Positions 41,301 to 48,725 of a DNA stretch of 64,000 nucleotides are shown piece by piece. Positions within the stretch are counted from its first letter, which is position 1. Each line of letters begins with the position of its first letter. Origin of the DNA: Acanthopleura granulata. Lineage: Eukaryota > Mollusca > Polyplacophora > Chitonida > Chitonidae. The DNA lies in contig JABBOT010000006.1 of NCBI GenBank assembly GCA_016165875.1, positions 1,389,438 through 1,453,437 of the forward strand. The letters run 5' to 3'. The position numbers and the translations under genes are program-made. The notes below the pieces were generated by a model. The model ran no database searches and had not been told where the DNA came from. It worked only from the letters and a program-made list of their open reading frames with translations.

Positions 41301-44300
41301 CTGTGAATCTGTCCGTAACCAAGACTGACTACACTTCGGTTTTCAAAAGACTATGCCACAGACTCATAAGACTACATAATTATCAGGAACATGAGCAACA
41401 GTCATTAAACTTAGCCCAAAAAATGTCCTGCCTAAATATTAAACAGACACGATATTACCTGAAGCTTACAAGGCTAGAACTGGGTGTTTTTAATGTGGGG
41501 AAAAGACGTGGTAAGAACCGTATAACAATGAAACACAAATATAAATATTGTCAATGAGATAAATTAGTGAAATACTGATTAATAACAGAAAAACCATTGA
41601 AAACTTCATTCATATCAGGGAGCTTATTTATTTTGTAGATATTTTTTCTTTCTTCAGTTTTGAAGACTGTTTTCAATGTTATCGAATAATATAAATTAGA
41701 AAAACACAAACCCAAAATCCCTGACTCACCCATGTTACTTTCATGGTAAAACAAATATCAAACAACTTTTTGTTAGGGGTTTTAACTGATATTTCAGATG
41801 ACCAGTAAGTTTTGACTTTGCCTTGGACTTGAATTTGTTCACTCTAACTTGGAACAGTTGACATTGACAATATTGTCTGTGGGCTAGTCGGCTGACATCA
41901 TGAAGAAACTTGTGTTGATATTTTGTGTCTTGACACTTGAGGCCTGTTATACTAAGTTTTCATGGAGTGTTCTGTAGTTTAATGTAAACAAAACAGGTGG
42001 ATGCATATATTGTCTCTATGGTGTACTCTGTTGCTTTTAATGTGCTACCTGAAGTGTGTACTTAACATGATTGGTTAAGGTGTAATTCTGTAAGCTGGAA
42101 ATTGATAAAATAGCTGTGTGCACATTTACAGTGGTGACGCAGAGATCACTGAAGCGACTTAAGTGTGCGTGGGTGTGCATTTTCAACACACAACAGTTCT
42201 GTTTGCACAATGTAGTCAAGTGGCCCACAGCAGCAGGGATTTTGCTTTCAGTGTGTTGGCTTGCACAAGTTTACATGTGTTTGGACAAGACACAAAAGCT
42301 GTATCAGTGCAGATGGATCACTGATATCGCTGAGTTCTTGTTCATGTGGTATTATTGGCACAAGGCACAACAGTACAGAGTGACCAGTATACACAGTTCA
42401 CCACAGCAATAACACTGTTGAAAGTTGACTCAGATGTACATGTTTCTGGACAATGTAAGTGAACAACTGCGGTAATGATGCTCAGTTTTGGTCACTCATA
42501 TGTGTGGTATGTTGTGTCTGAACACTGTAAGTGAAACATATGTATAAGTTGATTGTATCTGCACCTGTGGCTTTAGCATTTAACCATTTATGTTGTCTGG
42601 GTGTGTTGGGACTGGCAATAGGGTTCTTATGAAGTAAATATTTGGTAACCAAAACTGACAGTTTTGGGGAATTTTTGGATTGGATTCCTTAAGGTATAGT
42701 ATCCGGTGCCACGGAGAAAGTGAATGATAGAGAAGTGTTTCAACGCTTCTGAATACTGTAGAACCTTTGTGTTGGCTTCCATAATTTGGTAAGTGAATGA
42801 CAAACCTTGTGATGTAAACGCTGATAACTGATTAATAGATTGCTACAAAAAGCCAATAGGTTTTAATAGTTACTGTGTTTTGGACCAATGCCTGTAATGT
42901 CTTGTGTTCCCATGGAATTTGGTCTGTGGCAATGAAGTGTTTTTAGGGGTAAGTGTCTCTGTTCAAATGTCATGGCCTGGCATATAACTTGTAGGTTCCA
43001 TACTGTGTCTATGCTAATTTTCAATTAGGTTATTGCTCATCAAAGCAGTTTCTACTCTGTTAAAGGATCAGGAGACAGAGTAATGTTGTTTTTGCATGAT
43101 ATATGTAATTAGCTTTCCATAAGCAAACATGAAAATACGTACCTCTCAGTTTTCAGCACACCCTCTGTGGAAAATGCCCATGTTGCCCATGTTATATGGT
43201 GCCAGTCAAAATTGATCCAACCAAGAAACCTTTGGCCCAGTATTACGAAACATTGGCAATATGGGTGTTACCATTTTCCCCCAAGGTATATGTTTAAAAA
43301 CGTCAGGCACTTATTTTCAGGCTTGAATAGTTTCCTATCAATGCACATGGTGTTGCAAAATCCTACAGGTTATTGGCAGCAAGCAAGGCATGTTTATGTT
43401 GATAGTCGTCCCAGAGCGCCATTTCCTGCGTTCAAGCCTGGCCACCACACATGCTCATGTACGCCCACAAGAGCACCTCCCATGCAAAGTGTTTGTCACA
43501 TGTATATGAATGCTGTTTGTTCTTGATACGTTCACAGCCTCGTCCAGTAAATCCAGGTATGTCGACCCCTGTCTGTCACCCTTAGTTCCATCACCACTCA
43601 GTCGCAGCCACCCTTTCTCTTGGTCACGGGGTTGTTATCTCAAGTCGCAGCCGAAATACAGCAACTCTAAAACTTCGTTGAGTTTTTGTTCAAACCTTTG
43701 TTTCAGATGTTACCAAATTCCTCTAAACTGTGACCAGTTGGATCCATAATTGGGTCACAATTTCTGATTTGTCTCAGTTAACCAGTTTCTGATATACTGT
43801 AATTTTTCAACCTTTTCGCATGTTTGCAAGGCCTTCATTCAAGTATTCTGAAGACATTATTCTGTGTTGACTGATTATACCTAAAATTATACCTTTTGTA
43901 AAGCCCTGAAACTGGCCAGTGTAGTTTTGTCTCCAAACTCAAATTAAAAATGTGCATAAATTGCACTAAAAGTTGCTCTTTCATGTGCGAATAAGTTGAG
44001 GAATTAGGGCGTTGTGACTGCAGCTTGAAGCATAGCACAAACCGTTGCCTTCACTATGGATCATATTTATGCATTTAGCTTAATCTAGCCTTTAAACGGC
44101 CCTGTTCCAGAGATAATTTGAGTATTGAAGTTAACATTAGGACAGCCTCTGCTCTTGCAGTAGATAAATGAACTTCCCCTTAGTTTAGCTACAACAAAGT
44201 TTCAACACTCAACACTCCAAAAGTTAAGCATTCAAGCGAAATCCCACTTCTCAGTAGAAATTGTCTTCAAAACAATGGGGCATAAATACGAGCCTTATCT

Positions 44301-45352
44301 GATAACCAGATAATCTCCCAGAATATATGGTATATTTCGTCACAAAATCCTGATTTGGCCTTACATGAATTTCATGCAACACCTTAGGTATGCATTTTCA
44401 TCAGACTGAAGAGATCCTTAGTTAAGGCAACTTTTGCGATAGACTTGTTTCAGCTTTACGACCCTGTGGCCTGGGTATAGACATGATGAACCGTGAAATA
44501 CAATACCACTGCCTTGATGTTGGAGTACAACTCAGAAAAATTCTTTTATGTCAGTGTCTAAAGCTGCGCATGCATGTGTGATGTTGCCACTTCAGCTGTG
44601 TAGCAACTAAGCAAGTTTCCCCAGAAAGCGATAAAAACAGTTCTTCTCGTTTATTTCATGAAAAAATGATGATAGTCACGTTTGGATGGATAAACTCGTG
44701 AGGTGGAGCAACCGGCTGAAAGAATTTAGTCTCGTTTGTCTCCAACAGGAAAGGCAGTGAATAGCTTTCATTCTATGGCTCGTCTCTGAGTCTAGTAATG
44801 TAGTTTGTAGATTTCTCCGGTAGCGCACGTTTAGTTGTTAAGTGCACAACTTCACTTTTTTGAAACACCTTCACCGAGGTTGTGGGCTCTTTCTTCTTTC
44901 CTTTCTCCGTCGTCGCCATGAATGTCATGGATATCTGTTTTATTGTGTGATGTAGTATTGTTCGGTGTTGAAATGCATGGAGTATGAACGTGTATGCTCA
45001 CAGCTGTGCTTAGAAAACGGCGCTTTCGCTTCCCATATCGTTTGAACGTTTTAGGGTGTGGGAAACATTTAGATGGTTGGATCAGATATTGTGCAGCAGA
45101 AATACATTTAGCAGTGCTGACATAATTACTTAAATTACAAAAGAGAGACAAGATCAAGAGTTTACTCCACCCAAAAACATGGCAGCAATCATGTGAGTGA
45201 AAAACGCTTGAGTACGACGGTACACCAATTAAGTGTTCAAATAAATATTAAGGAGAGGTCTTTTGAGAGCTTCCCATAGCTTCGTAAAATCTGTTTGGTT
45301 TGTTTGTGATGAATGAACGTTGAACTTCTCTTCCAGGCTGAGCTCGAGGTAA
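11268..45352 (+). CDS. LRRC71: leucine-rich repeat-containing protein 71 (LRRC71) orthologue, 19 coding exons
   Basis: Exons: 11268-11365, 17605-17714, 19113-19328, 19802-19927, 20701-20776, 22644-22718, 23736-23804, 25720-25879, 26515-26598, 27203-27292, 30651-30752, 31609-31696, 33707-33748, 38740-38831, 39179-39287, 40098-40216, 41157-41271, 43538-43556, 45337-45352. All junctions are GT-AG and in phase; the total is 1806 nt, or 601 residues plus stop, against about 559 in human LRRC71. Identity rests on co-linear matches to the vertebrate protein as I know it: an (E)PYACTGQFQNDFTELC block, TEVFIRGWKV, LWNAGLTGETITTL, two to three ribonuclease-inhibitor-type LRRs (residues about 257-338), LTHEEIVERR, a Lys-rich low-complexity linker (about 369-476), ISGNRVLINLNLSRNQIGELG and a final ELMVPKDPYYK segment. 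The vertebrate protein is poorly characterised; expression in ciliated tissue is reported, as far as I recall. Weakest points are the start (the ATG lies just before a possible acceptor) and the two tiny last exons. Confidence 0.92.
11543..11737 (+). repeat. SINE family 1, lacking the tRNA head
   Basis: CATGCTGGCTTCCTATCCGG, CGTGGGAAGGTCTGTCAGCA, GCCGTCGTATAAGTGAAATA, then CGGCGTAAAACATC and an (AAAT)n tail. Confidence 0.85.
12820..13068 (+). repeat. SINE family 1, full length
   Basis: The head GCTAGCGCAGCGCAATGACC and a B box GTGAGTTCAAGTCC are present, followed by the complete body and an (AAAT)n tail. This copy shows the layout: tRNA-like head, about 170-bp body, simple tail. Confidence 0.9.
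13318..13543 (+). repeat. SINE family 2 copy
   Basis: Contains GTGTCAGTATAATGTGACTG and TGGCATGATGTTCCAATGGC, the reverse complement of the body seen at 50255-50615 and 51270-51590. Confidence 0.65.
14527..14662 (-). repeat. SINE family 1, 3' part
   Basis: (TTTA)n tail, GTGTTTTACACCGTCCTTAA, ATTATACAACGGCGGCCAGC, GGGAGGAAACCGGTCAGAGC in plus orientation. Truncated at the tRNA-proximal side. Confidence 0.8.
15100..15241 (+). repeat. SINE family 1, 3' part
   Basis: GCCAGTAACTTGCGGATGG, GCTGGTCGCCGTCGTGTAAG, GAGTACGCCGTAAAACGCCA and an (AAAT)n tail. Confidence 0.85.
17605..17714 (+). CDS. LRRC71: LRRC71 exon 2
   Basis: Acceptor ACCATCTTAG, donor G|GTAAGA. Encodes a Lys-rich N-terminal segment (KLARRFKMGKKVEKGLKEK) similar in character to the basic N-terminus of vertebrate LRRC71. 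Confidence 0.8.
18551..18800 (+). repeat. SINE family 2 copy with tRNA-like head
   Basis: GTGGTGGCTTAGTGATTAAC resembles a tRNA A-box region. The body GTGTCAGTGTAGTTTGACTG and GCCTGATGTTCTAGTGGCCA matches the other family-2 copies. Confidence 0.7.
18801..18911 (-). repeat. SINE family 1 fragment
   Basis: ATTTATTTATTTGTTTGG tail, GGTGTTTTACACCAAGAATA, and the head remnant CGAACTCACAGCGACCACAT. The middle of the element is deleted. Confidence 0.75.
19113..19328 (+). CDS. LRRC71: LRRC71 exon 3, conserved N-terminal block
   Basis: Acceptor TTGTTGTAG, donor G|GTAGGG, phase 1 to 1. Encodes EPYACTGQFQNDFTELCRR and a Pro-rich segment that align with the conserved N-terminal block of LRRC71, then a (CAA)n-encoded Gln run and an acidic end. 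Confidence 0.88.
19802..19927 (+). CDS. LRRC71: LRRC71 exon 4
   Basis: Acceptor ATCTCACAG, donor G|GTAAGG, phase 1 to 1. Encodes FEYFKPCVQVEMEN and TEVFIRG, matching the segment before the LRRs in vertebrate LRRC71. Confidence 0.9.
20701..20776 (+). CDS. LRRC71: LRRC71 exon 5
   Basis: Acceptor TTCTACCAG, donor AA|GTATGT. Completes the RGWKV motif and encodes a GTFEQCWPMMEKLHTI segment that leads into the first repeat-like unit. Confidence 0.9.
20777..22643. other. LRRC71 intron 5, dominated by a minisatellite
   Basis: The 37-bp array at 21742-22538 fills nearly half of it. The flanks are AT-rich with nothing recognised. Confidence 0.6.
21742..22538. repeat. 37-bp minisatellite, about 21 copies
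   Basis: The unit begins TTGGCAAGTTTCTCTGTACA and continues TACGCCGTAGCACTGTG (37 bp). Central copies are nearly identical, with CGCCGTAG/CGCCGTGG variants; edge copies are more diverged. One copy near 22030 carries a short internal duplication. Because 37 is not a multiple of three and the unit has no stop, the array is open in all three minus frames and in plus frames; these are not genes. Confidence 0.97.
22644..22718 (+). CDS. LRRC71: LRRC71 exon 6
   Basis: Acceptor GTTATGCAG, donor AG|GTAGGT. Encodes NLWNAGLTGETITTLASFLP, closely matching the NLWKVGLTDKTLTT segment of the human protein. Confidence 0.92.
22719..23735. other. LRRC71 intron 6, nothing recognised
   Basis: AT-rich, no array or SINE seen. 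Confidence 0.5.
23736..23804 (+). CDS. LRRC71: LRRC71 exon 7
   Basis: Acceptor TTTACCTAG, donor CT|GTAAGT. Encodes RTLVLDGNVVKEENYHLLI, an LRR-like L-x-L-x-G-N unit. Confidence 0.9.
24300..25476. repeat. 51-bp minisatellite, about 23 copies
   Basis: The unit begins GATGATTGTGTTTCACTTGC and continues TACATGGCGTGGGTTCATTC CTAGTGTTGTA (51 bp = 17 codons), in intron 7 of LRRC71. It is in frame throughout on both strands (VVDDCVSLATWRGFIPS on plus). Two variable sites, CACTTG/CAGTTG and GGCGTG/GGTGTG, recur in patterns along the array. One copy (24535-24545) lacks a base and shifts the frame. Confidence 0.97.
25560..25640 (+). pseudogene. decayed duplicate of the LRRC71 exon 8 acceptor and first codons
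   Basis: TGTCTGTTTCAGACTCCAGA followed by ATTATGTCCTTGTGATACAA parallels the true junction at 25709-25750 (TTGTTTCAGACTGCAGAACC, TGTCCTTGCGACACTGC). The frame decays within about 15 codons. Confidence 0.6.
25720..25879 (+). CDS. LRRC71: LRRC71 exon 8, core LRRs
   Basis: Acceptor ATTGTTTCAG, donor AAG|GTGAGC. Encodes two LRR units of the ribonuclease-inhibitor type: LQNLSLRHCSVTDVGAEQLG and LLSLNLTGNRITDTGAEHLA. A decayed copy of its first bases lies at about 25575-25635. Confidence 0.95.
25880..26514. other. LRRC71 intron 8, nothing recognised
   Basis: No repeat or exon seen. Confidence 0.45.
26515..26598 (+). CDS. LRRC71: LRRC71 exon 9, LRR
   Basis: Acceptor TTCCATTCAG, donor GAG|GTGAGT, exactly 28 codons, one LRR period: LLSLSLGNNQIGDKGACKLA. 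Confidence 0.95.
26599..27202. other. LRRC71 intron 9 with overlapping open frames on both strands
   Basis: Frames of 115 codons (plus, 26766-27113) and 108 codons (minus, 26735-27061) overlap. The sequence is somewhat less AT-rich than its surroundings. Neither product is recognised. Confidence 0.35.
27203..27292 (+). CDS. LRRC71: LRRC71 exon 10
   Basis: Acceptor ATATTTACAG, donor TCT|GTGAGT. Encodes VLSRFALTHEEIVERRKIK, matching the conserved LTHxExVERR segment that ends the N-terminal LRR block. Confidence 0.92.
27762..27937. repeat. 44-bp tandem repeat, 4 copies
   Basis: The unit resembles ACTGCCAAGACACATACAAA GATTTCGGCC TCACACACAAACAC, with scattered substitutions. Confidence 0.9.
29495..29706. 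repeat. 50-51-bp tandem repeat, about 4 copies
   Basis: The unit resembles TTGTACACTTCTCCTCTGTG CATACTCCTGCGAAAGAAAG AGCAAGTACA. Upstream (29345-29480) diverged GTGCACTTCT and GTGCATT motifs suggest older, eroded copies of part of the unit. Confidence 0.9.
30651..30752 (+). CDS. LRRC71: LRRC71 exon 11, basic linker
   Basis: Acceptor TTTCATTTAG, donor AAG|GTATTT, 34 codons in phase 0. Encodes an Arg/Ser/Lys-rich linker (MDKSRRDKSSKKSK at the end). Confidence 0.75.
30753..31608. other. LRRC71 intron 11, nothing recognised
   Basis: AT-rich, no repeat or exon seen. Confidence 0.45.
31609..31696 (+). CDS. LRRC71: LRRC71 exon 12, Lys-rich linker
   Basis: Acceptor CTGTAAATAG, donor G|GTAAGT. Encodes KEVKEETKGKKAEKDDKAG, low-complexity and charged as in the vertebrate linker. 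Confidence 0.8.
31697..33706. other. LRRC71 intron 12
   Basis: Contains a short SINE-like fragment at 32083-32175; otherwise nothing recognised. Confidence 0.45.
32083..32175 (-). repeat. fragment of a third SINE type sharing the family-1 3' domain
   Basis: A (GAAT)n stretch, then GATTATGGCTTAACGCCACA and GCAATATCTCAGCCATATCG. Reverse-complemented, this parallels the family-1 tail (GTCGTATAAGTGAAATATTC, GGCGTAAAAC) with many differences. Confidence 0.55.
33707..33748 (+). CDS. LRRC71: LRRC71 exon 13, short linker exon
   Basis: A 42-nt, phase 1 to 1 exon between acceptor CACACCCAG and donor G|GTGAGT, encoding TATAANTGGRSSG. It could be skipped without changing the frame. Supported only by splice sites and phase. 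Confidence 0.5.
33749..38739. other. LRRC71 intron 13, 5.0 kb
   Basis: Mostly AT-rich unique-looking DNA. Holds a 31-bp duplication at 38046-38118, a poorly preserved SINE-like tail near 37000-37070 and a candidate 30-nt cassette exon at 36110-36139. Confidence 0.5.
38046..38118. repeat. 31-bp tandem repeat, 2.3 copies
   Basis: GCTTATTTTGTAACAAACGG followed by ACATCGTAACA, repeated without change at 38046 and 38077. Confidence 0.9.
38740..38831 (+). CDS. LRRC71: LRRC71 exon 14, Lys-rich linker
   Basis: Acceptor GTCTGTGACAG (an in-frame alternative acceptor lies 15 nt further in), donor GAG|GTAATT. Encodes DAGKTVSKTKDTKKKKEKSG. Confidence 0.7.
38868..39110 (+). repeat. tRNA-derived SINE, different family
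   Basis: A-box-like TGGTCTAGTGTTTAAAGG and B box GGGTTCAAACCC lie about 33 bp apart (38876 and 38928), as in a tRNA promoter. The body does not match families 1 or 2. It lies in the 347-bp intron between exons 14 and 15. Confidence 0.65.
39179..39287 (+). CDS. LRRC71: LRRC71 exon 15, start of the C-terminal LRR part
   Basis: Acceptor TTTTGCTAG, donor A|GTAAGT. Encodes VVEG...LTEPVDYIDGSLW and ISGNRVLINLNLS, matching the [20 protein letters not shown] segment of the vertebrate protein. Its 3' end and donor are echoed many times in the following intron. Confidence 0.93.
39300..39935 (+). repeat. degenerate repeats derived from the end of LRRC71 exon 15
   Basis: About ten spaced copies of GGCAACAGGGTTCTTATCAA, often followed by CCTCAACCTCTCAAGTAAGT-like bases, occur every 50-70 bp (near 39316, 39368, 39425, 39497, 39558, 39610, 39680, 39735, 39792, 39870). 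The exon itself reads GGCAACAGGGTTCTCATCAA at 39254. An isolated copy is at about 42612 in intron 17. Confidence 0.8.
40098..40216 (+). CDS. LRRC71: LRRC71 exon 16
   Basis: Acceptor CTTGCTACAG, donor CTG|GTATGT. Encodes RNQIGELGMSAILKAIQYQ and GLMRVSLL, matching RNRITEVG and TVQYQ of the vertebrate protein. Confidence 0.93.
40217..41156. other. LRRC71 intron 16, nothing recognised
   Basis: The bases GGGAACCAGGTAGGAGAG at about 40285 echo the start of exon 16 (GGAACCAGATAGGAGAG at 40098), another short exon-edge copy. No other feature. Confidence 0.5.
41157..41271 (+). CDS. LRRC71: LRRC71 exon 17
   Basis: Acceptor CTTCTTCACAG, donor A|GTAAGT. Encodes KKIGELMVPKDPYYKATAKT, matching the IIQELMLPRDP segment near the vertebrate C-terminus. 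Confidence 0.92.
41272..43537. other. LRRC71 intron 17, nothing recognised apart from one exon-15-like copy
   Basis: Contains the isolated GGCAATAGGGTTCTTATGAA copy near 42612. Open frames here lack splice or homology support. Confidence 0.45.
43538..43556 (+). CDS. LRRC71: LRRC71 exon 18, micro-exon
   Basis: A 19-nt exon between acceptor CGTTCACAG and donor AG|GTATGT. It takes phase 1 in and gives phase 2 out, linking exons 17 and 19 in frame (TSSSKS). No homology support. Confidence 0.5.
43557..45336. other. LRRC71 intron 18
   Basis: No array or SINE recognised. A 101-codon minus frame at 44852-45157 has no recognised homologue. Confidence 0.4.
45337..45352 (+). CDS. LRRC71: LRRC71 exon 19, stop codon
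   Basis: Acceptor CTTCTCTTCCAG, then RLSSR and TAA at 45350-45352. A polyadenylation signal follows at 45799. If exon 18 or 19 is wrong the C-terminus changes by only about ten residues. Confidence 0.55.
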
Positions 45353-45798
45353 GATGCTACAGAAAATCAAAATGGCGGTTTGTTTGCTTGCCGAAGGATA
45401 TGGAGCCATACTTGTGCTGTTTTCTTGGACTACAGGATCTTTAAGTGCATATCTGTGATATTGAACTGTGAGCTGACAGCTTTAATGTTTGTTTGGGTTA
45501 AAGTGAACACGTGGCTGTACATTTAGAGGTGTTTGTTGAGATGGGTGAATACTATCAGAGCCGGATTCACAAGGGACTTCGTTTTACACTGGAATTCTTT
45601 TTGCACAAGGGACCGTTATTTGCGTCATATGATGCAATTGAACTATGCATCCAGAGATAAAACTATTGAGACACTTGCAGACAAACTTCATAGATCATTG
45701 CCTAGATGAATTACATCTTTCGTATATGTGTAAAAAATATTTATATATGAATATTGACTGTCATGTAAATGCTGTCTGTAAATAGAAGATTAAATCAG

Positions 45799-45804
45799 AA
45801 TAAA
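45799..45804 (+). terminator. polyadenylation signal of LRRC71
   Basis: AATAAA about 450 bp after the stop codon, the first canonical hexamer on this strand that fits a 3' end. The 3' untranslated region would be about 45353-45825. Confidence 0.5.
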
Positions 45805-46827
45805 TACTTATTTATGTATATACGTGTACACACATATGATTCTGGAGTGTGTCATTTATCTTTAACTGTTTGGGGGAATGGTGGCAGCATGGCCTCTGTG
45901 CTTGCCCTTTAATTGTCAAACACAGGACAGCAGTTCCCATCCCTCTACACAGGGAATCAAAACTCGTATGAAACAGCAGTGCCATCTACCTATTTGAATA
46001 ACAGCACTCCTGATTTCAGTAACACAACAAATCGTCATGAGTAATCATTGCTGGCAGTTTTATGCAAATAAGTAGAGGACGCTGCTTTTTTAAGAATTAC
46101 AAACTTTGCTTCTCTTCGTTGGAGGCTGGAGAATACCTTTCCTGTGGAGCTGGAGGACACCATTGTTCGTTCTATGCTCAACCTTGGGACAGGGAGTGTT
46201 TGGGATAAAGTTCATTGAAGTCTAAATCCTGATTTGCAAGTTGAATTTTCTTCAAACTGATAAGACTGACATGTGCACACCTGTCTCTAAAACACGATTT
46301 CAGTTACACGCTGAGTTGTTCTGGAGTCTGTCTGTCTTCTATATATAAGCGTTTGAGAGCACTTGCACACAGTCGTAAAAGTGAATATTGTTCATTGCAG
46401 ATGAATGCCTCATACTGATACGGCCTATACATTGAACTTGCTCTGCGGGTTAAAATATATGCCTCGCGTGTGGAAAGTTTCGTCAGTTACTTGCCCAAGA
46501 ACGATGGTTTTACTCCTGGTACTCCAGTTTCCTGACCGCAGTTGCGTAAATGATATATTCTTAAGTATACACCATATAACATTGCTAAGTATAATCCGTA
46601 GATGATTGTTTGATGCAAAGTTCATTATGAAAATGTTGGTGGTGTATCAGAATTTTCCTCGCTAGCGCGGATACCACAATGTTCGCCTGTTTATTTGTAC
46701 TTATATTTTGTACACATTTGAAAGCCATTGCTGAATGAATGGGGTATTATTTTTCCACGTAGCTGAGACTCGGATCCAAGCCAGACTGACCTTTGTTCAC
46801 TTGAAATCCATGAGCACTACTTTAACG

Positions 46828-46978
46828 GTTTGCAGGCAGATCTAGCAACTTGCCTATGGTCGTGGGTTTTTCCTTGGTTCTGGTCGGTTTCCTCCCACCA
46901 TAATGCTGGCCACTTTCAAATAAGTGAAATATTCTTGAGTACGGAGTAAAACACCAATCAAATAAATAAATAAATCAA
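46828..46978 (+). repeat. SINE family 1, 3' part
   Basis: GCAGGCAGATCTAGCAACTT, TTTCCTCCCACCATAATGCT, AAGTGAAATATTCTTGAGTA and an (AAAT)n tail. Confidence 0.85.
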
Positions 46979-47817
46979 GAAGATTGCTGGCAGATCGGGC
47001 CGATGGGCTACGGTGAGAAGAGTACCAAGGAGCCGGCCAGGGCTCATTAAAATGTGTTAGCCGTACTTACGATCGGCTTTGGAGAATGGGGAGCACGATT
47101 TACGAACAAGGTGTAAGTTATATCAAACGTAACTCATGACGACACATACTGTAGAGATATGTCGTCATGGTAGTAACGTTAGTAGAAACTTCTCACCCTC
47201 TTCGGAACACAGGACCCTGTCCATTAAAGTTTCATCCAAGGTACGCGTATGTGTAAACAGCAAGTATTGGCCAACGTCCAATTCAACTAGCGCTTTAGTA
47301 TCAAACATGTAATAACAAAGGTCAAATGTTCATGCAATACCAGCTGTGTAATAACAAAGGAACACACGGAGCGAAATATCAATTTTATCTCTGATGGAAA
47401 CCCATGGGGTGTCGACGTACTGTTGATTCAGGAATTTTGAGCATTTGAAACTGTTTTGAAAAACATTGGAAATCATTTGTAAATCTTTGAAAATAGCAAT
47501 AATAATGTGTGTAAATCACGAGAAAGGAAAAAATGCGAGAAAGCGGATCCCAGATCGCACGGGGGTCGACCATACCGTAATGTATATCCAAGATTTAACA
47601 TGTTTGGCACGGGATGGAAAAAACCTTAATAGTGTTGTTAGACCGCTATGCAAAGAATACAGGGTGTAGTACTTTCCCGCGAAATGGAGAAGGGGAAGTA
47701 TATCTTCATAAAATGTGCCTGCATTTAAAGCTCTGTGAACTCTCCATGTACACAGGTCACGTTTTTCTACGATGCCATATTGAAGCTTAAAAAATTAGTT
47801 GCCAGTCTTGGAAAATG

Positions 47818-47998
47818 TATATATGTTGTATGTACGTATGCATGCTGAGGTTTTACGTGATCAATTTTGCAGTCAATTGACGACGAGGCATCCTTAGAAT
47901 GCATATATATATGCACAGTGTCTTCTTTTGGCAAGGCGAGTTCATGCCGCCACTGGAACATCATGCCGAAGACACCAGACGTGATACCCGACCGGTAT
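47818..47998 (-). repeat. SINE family 2 fragment
   Basis: GTGTCTTCTTTTGGCAAGGC, CATGCCGCCACTGGAACATC and GCCGAAGACACCAGACGTGA match the copies at 50255 and 51270. It ends about 90 bp from the stop codon of the SleB-like gene, so it may lie in that gene's 3' untranslated region. Confidence 0.75.
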
Positions 47999-48085
47999 TA
48001 CTAAAAATCATTTGCGATTGGCCAAGAATAGCTTTGGCGTCATAAAACCTGACCTTGTCGCCAAAAGGATGGAGGAGCCGGCCTA

Positions 48086-48725
48086 TTATGCCCGCCTTCC
48101 GTTTGGCCCTCTGTTTGGTCTTCTACCCCCTCTCCTCGGGCCACCACGTCGGCCCGCGTACCATTTGCCTCGGTTTCGCCTCGGGCCCTTCGCTCTGTTT
48201 CCCGTTCGTCTCCCGCCATCGCCATGCTGTCTGCGTCCTCCTCTGCCGCCACCGTTAGGTCGGTTTGCATTTGGTTGAATTTTGAAGAAATAGACATTTC
48301 CCACCTGAGTTCCAAGTTCGCTCGCCCTGTAATTCCCCGGGGCGTGAAAACGCCTCGGAGTGGGTTGAAGAGCGAAATCAGTGGCGCCCCCTGTCGGGTC
48401 GCTCGCCTGTCCGCAGAGAGCTTCACGTGACAGGCGGATGGCCGTCTGGAACTCCTCGCTGTTGCTGCTTTTTGCTCTATTCCATTTATTCACCTGCCAC
48501 CGCTTTGCCAGTTTGGCGTAGGCTCTTTTCGCCTTCCTTGGAGTGGTCCTCTCCCAGTTAACCACTTCTAACGTGGTATTGGGAAAGTGAGGACTGGCCA
48601 CCCGGTTAACGACAGTGAAGGCGATCCCTCGTTTCTCGTCTTCTGTCCGGTCTTTGCCGTAGATGAACACCACTTGGCCAACAGCTTCGATGTCCGCATC
48701 TGTCGCCGTGCAATCGGACACGGCA
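48086..48725 (-). CDS. main exon of the SleB-like gene
   Basis: A 640-nt exon encoding the hydrolase-like domain and the basic tail, ending with TAA at 48088-48086. The exon is clearly GC-richer than the surrounding DNA, most of all over the Arg/Gly tail (48090-48270). Confidence 0.8.

Larger units (their letters stand above)
45830..48085. other. intergenic region between LRRC71 and the SleB-like gene (convergent 3' ends)
   Basis: Contains a family-1 SINE (46828-46978) and a family-2 SINE fragment (47818-47998). No exon recognised. Confidence 0.5.
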
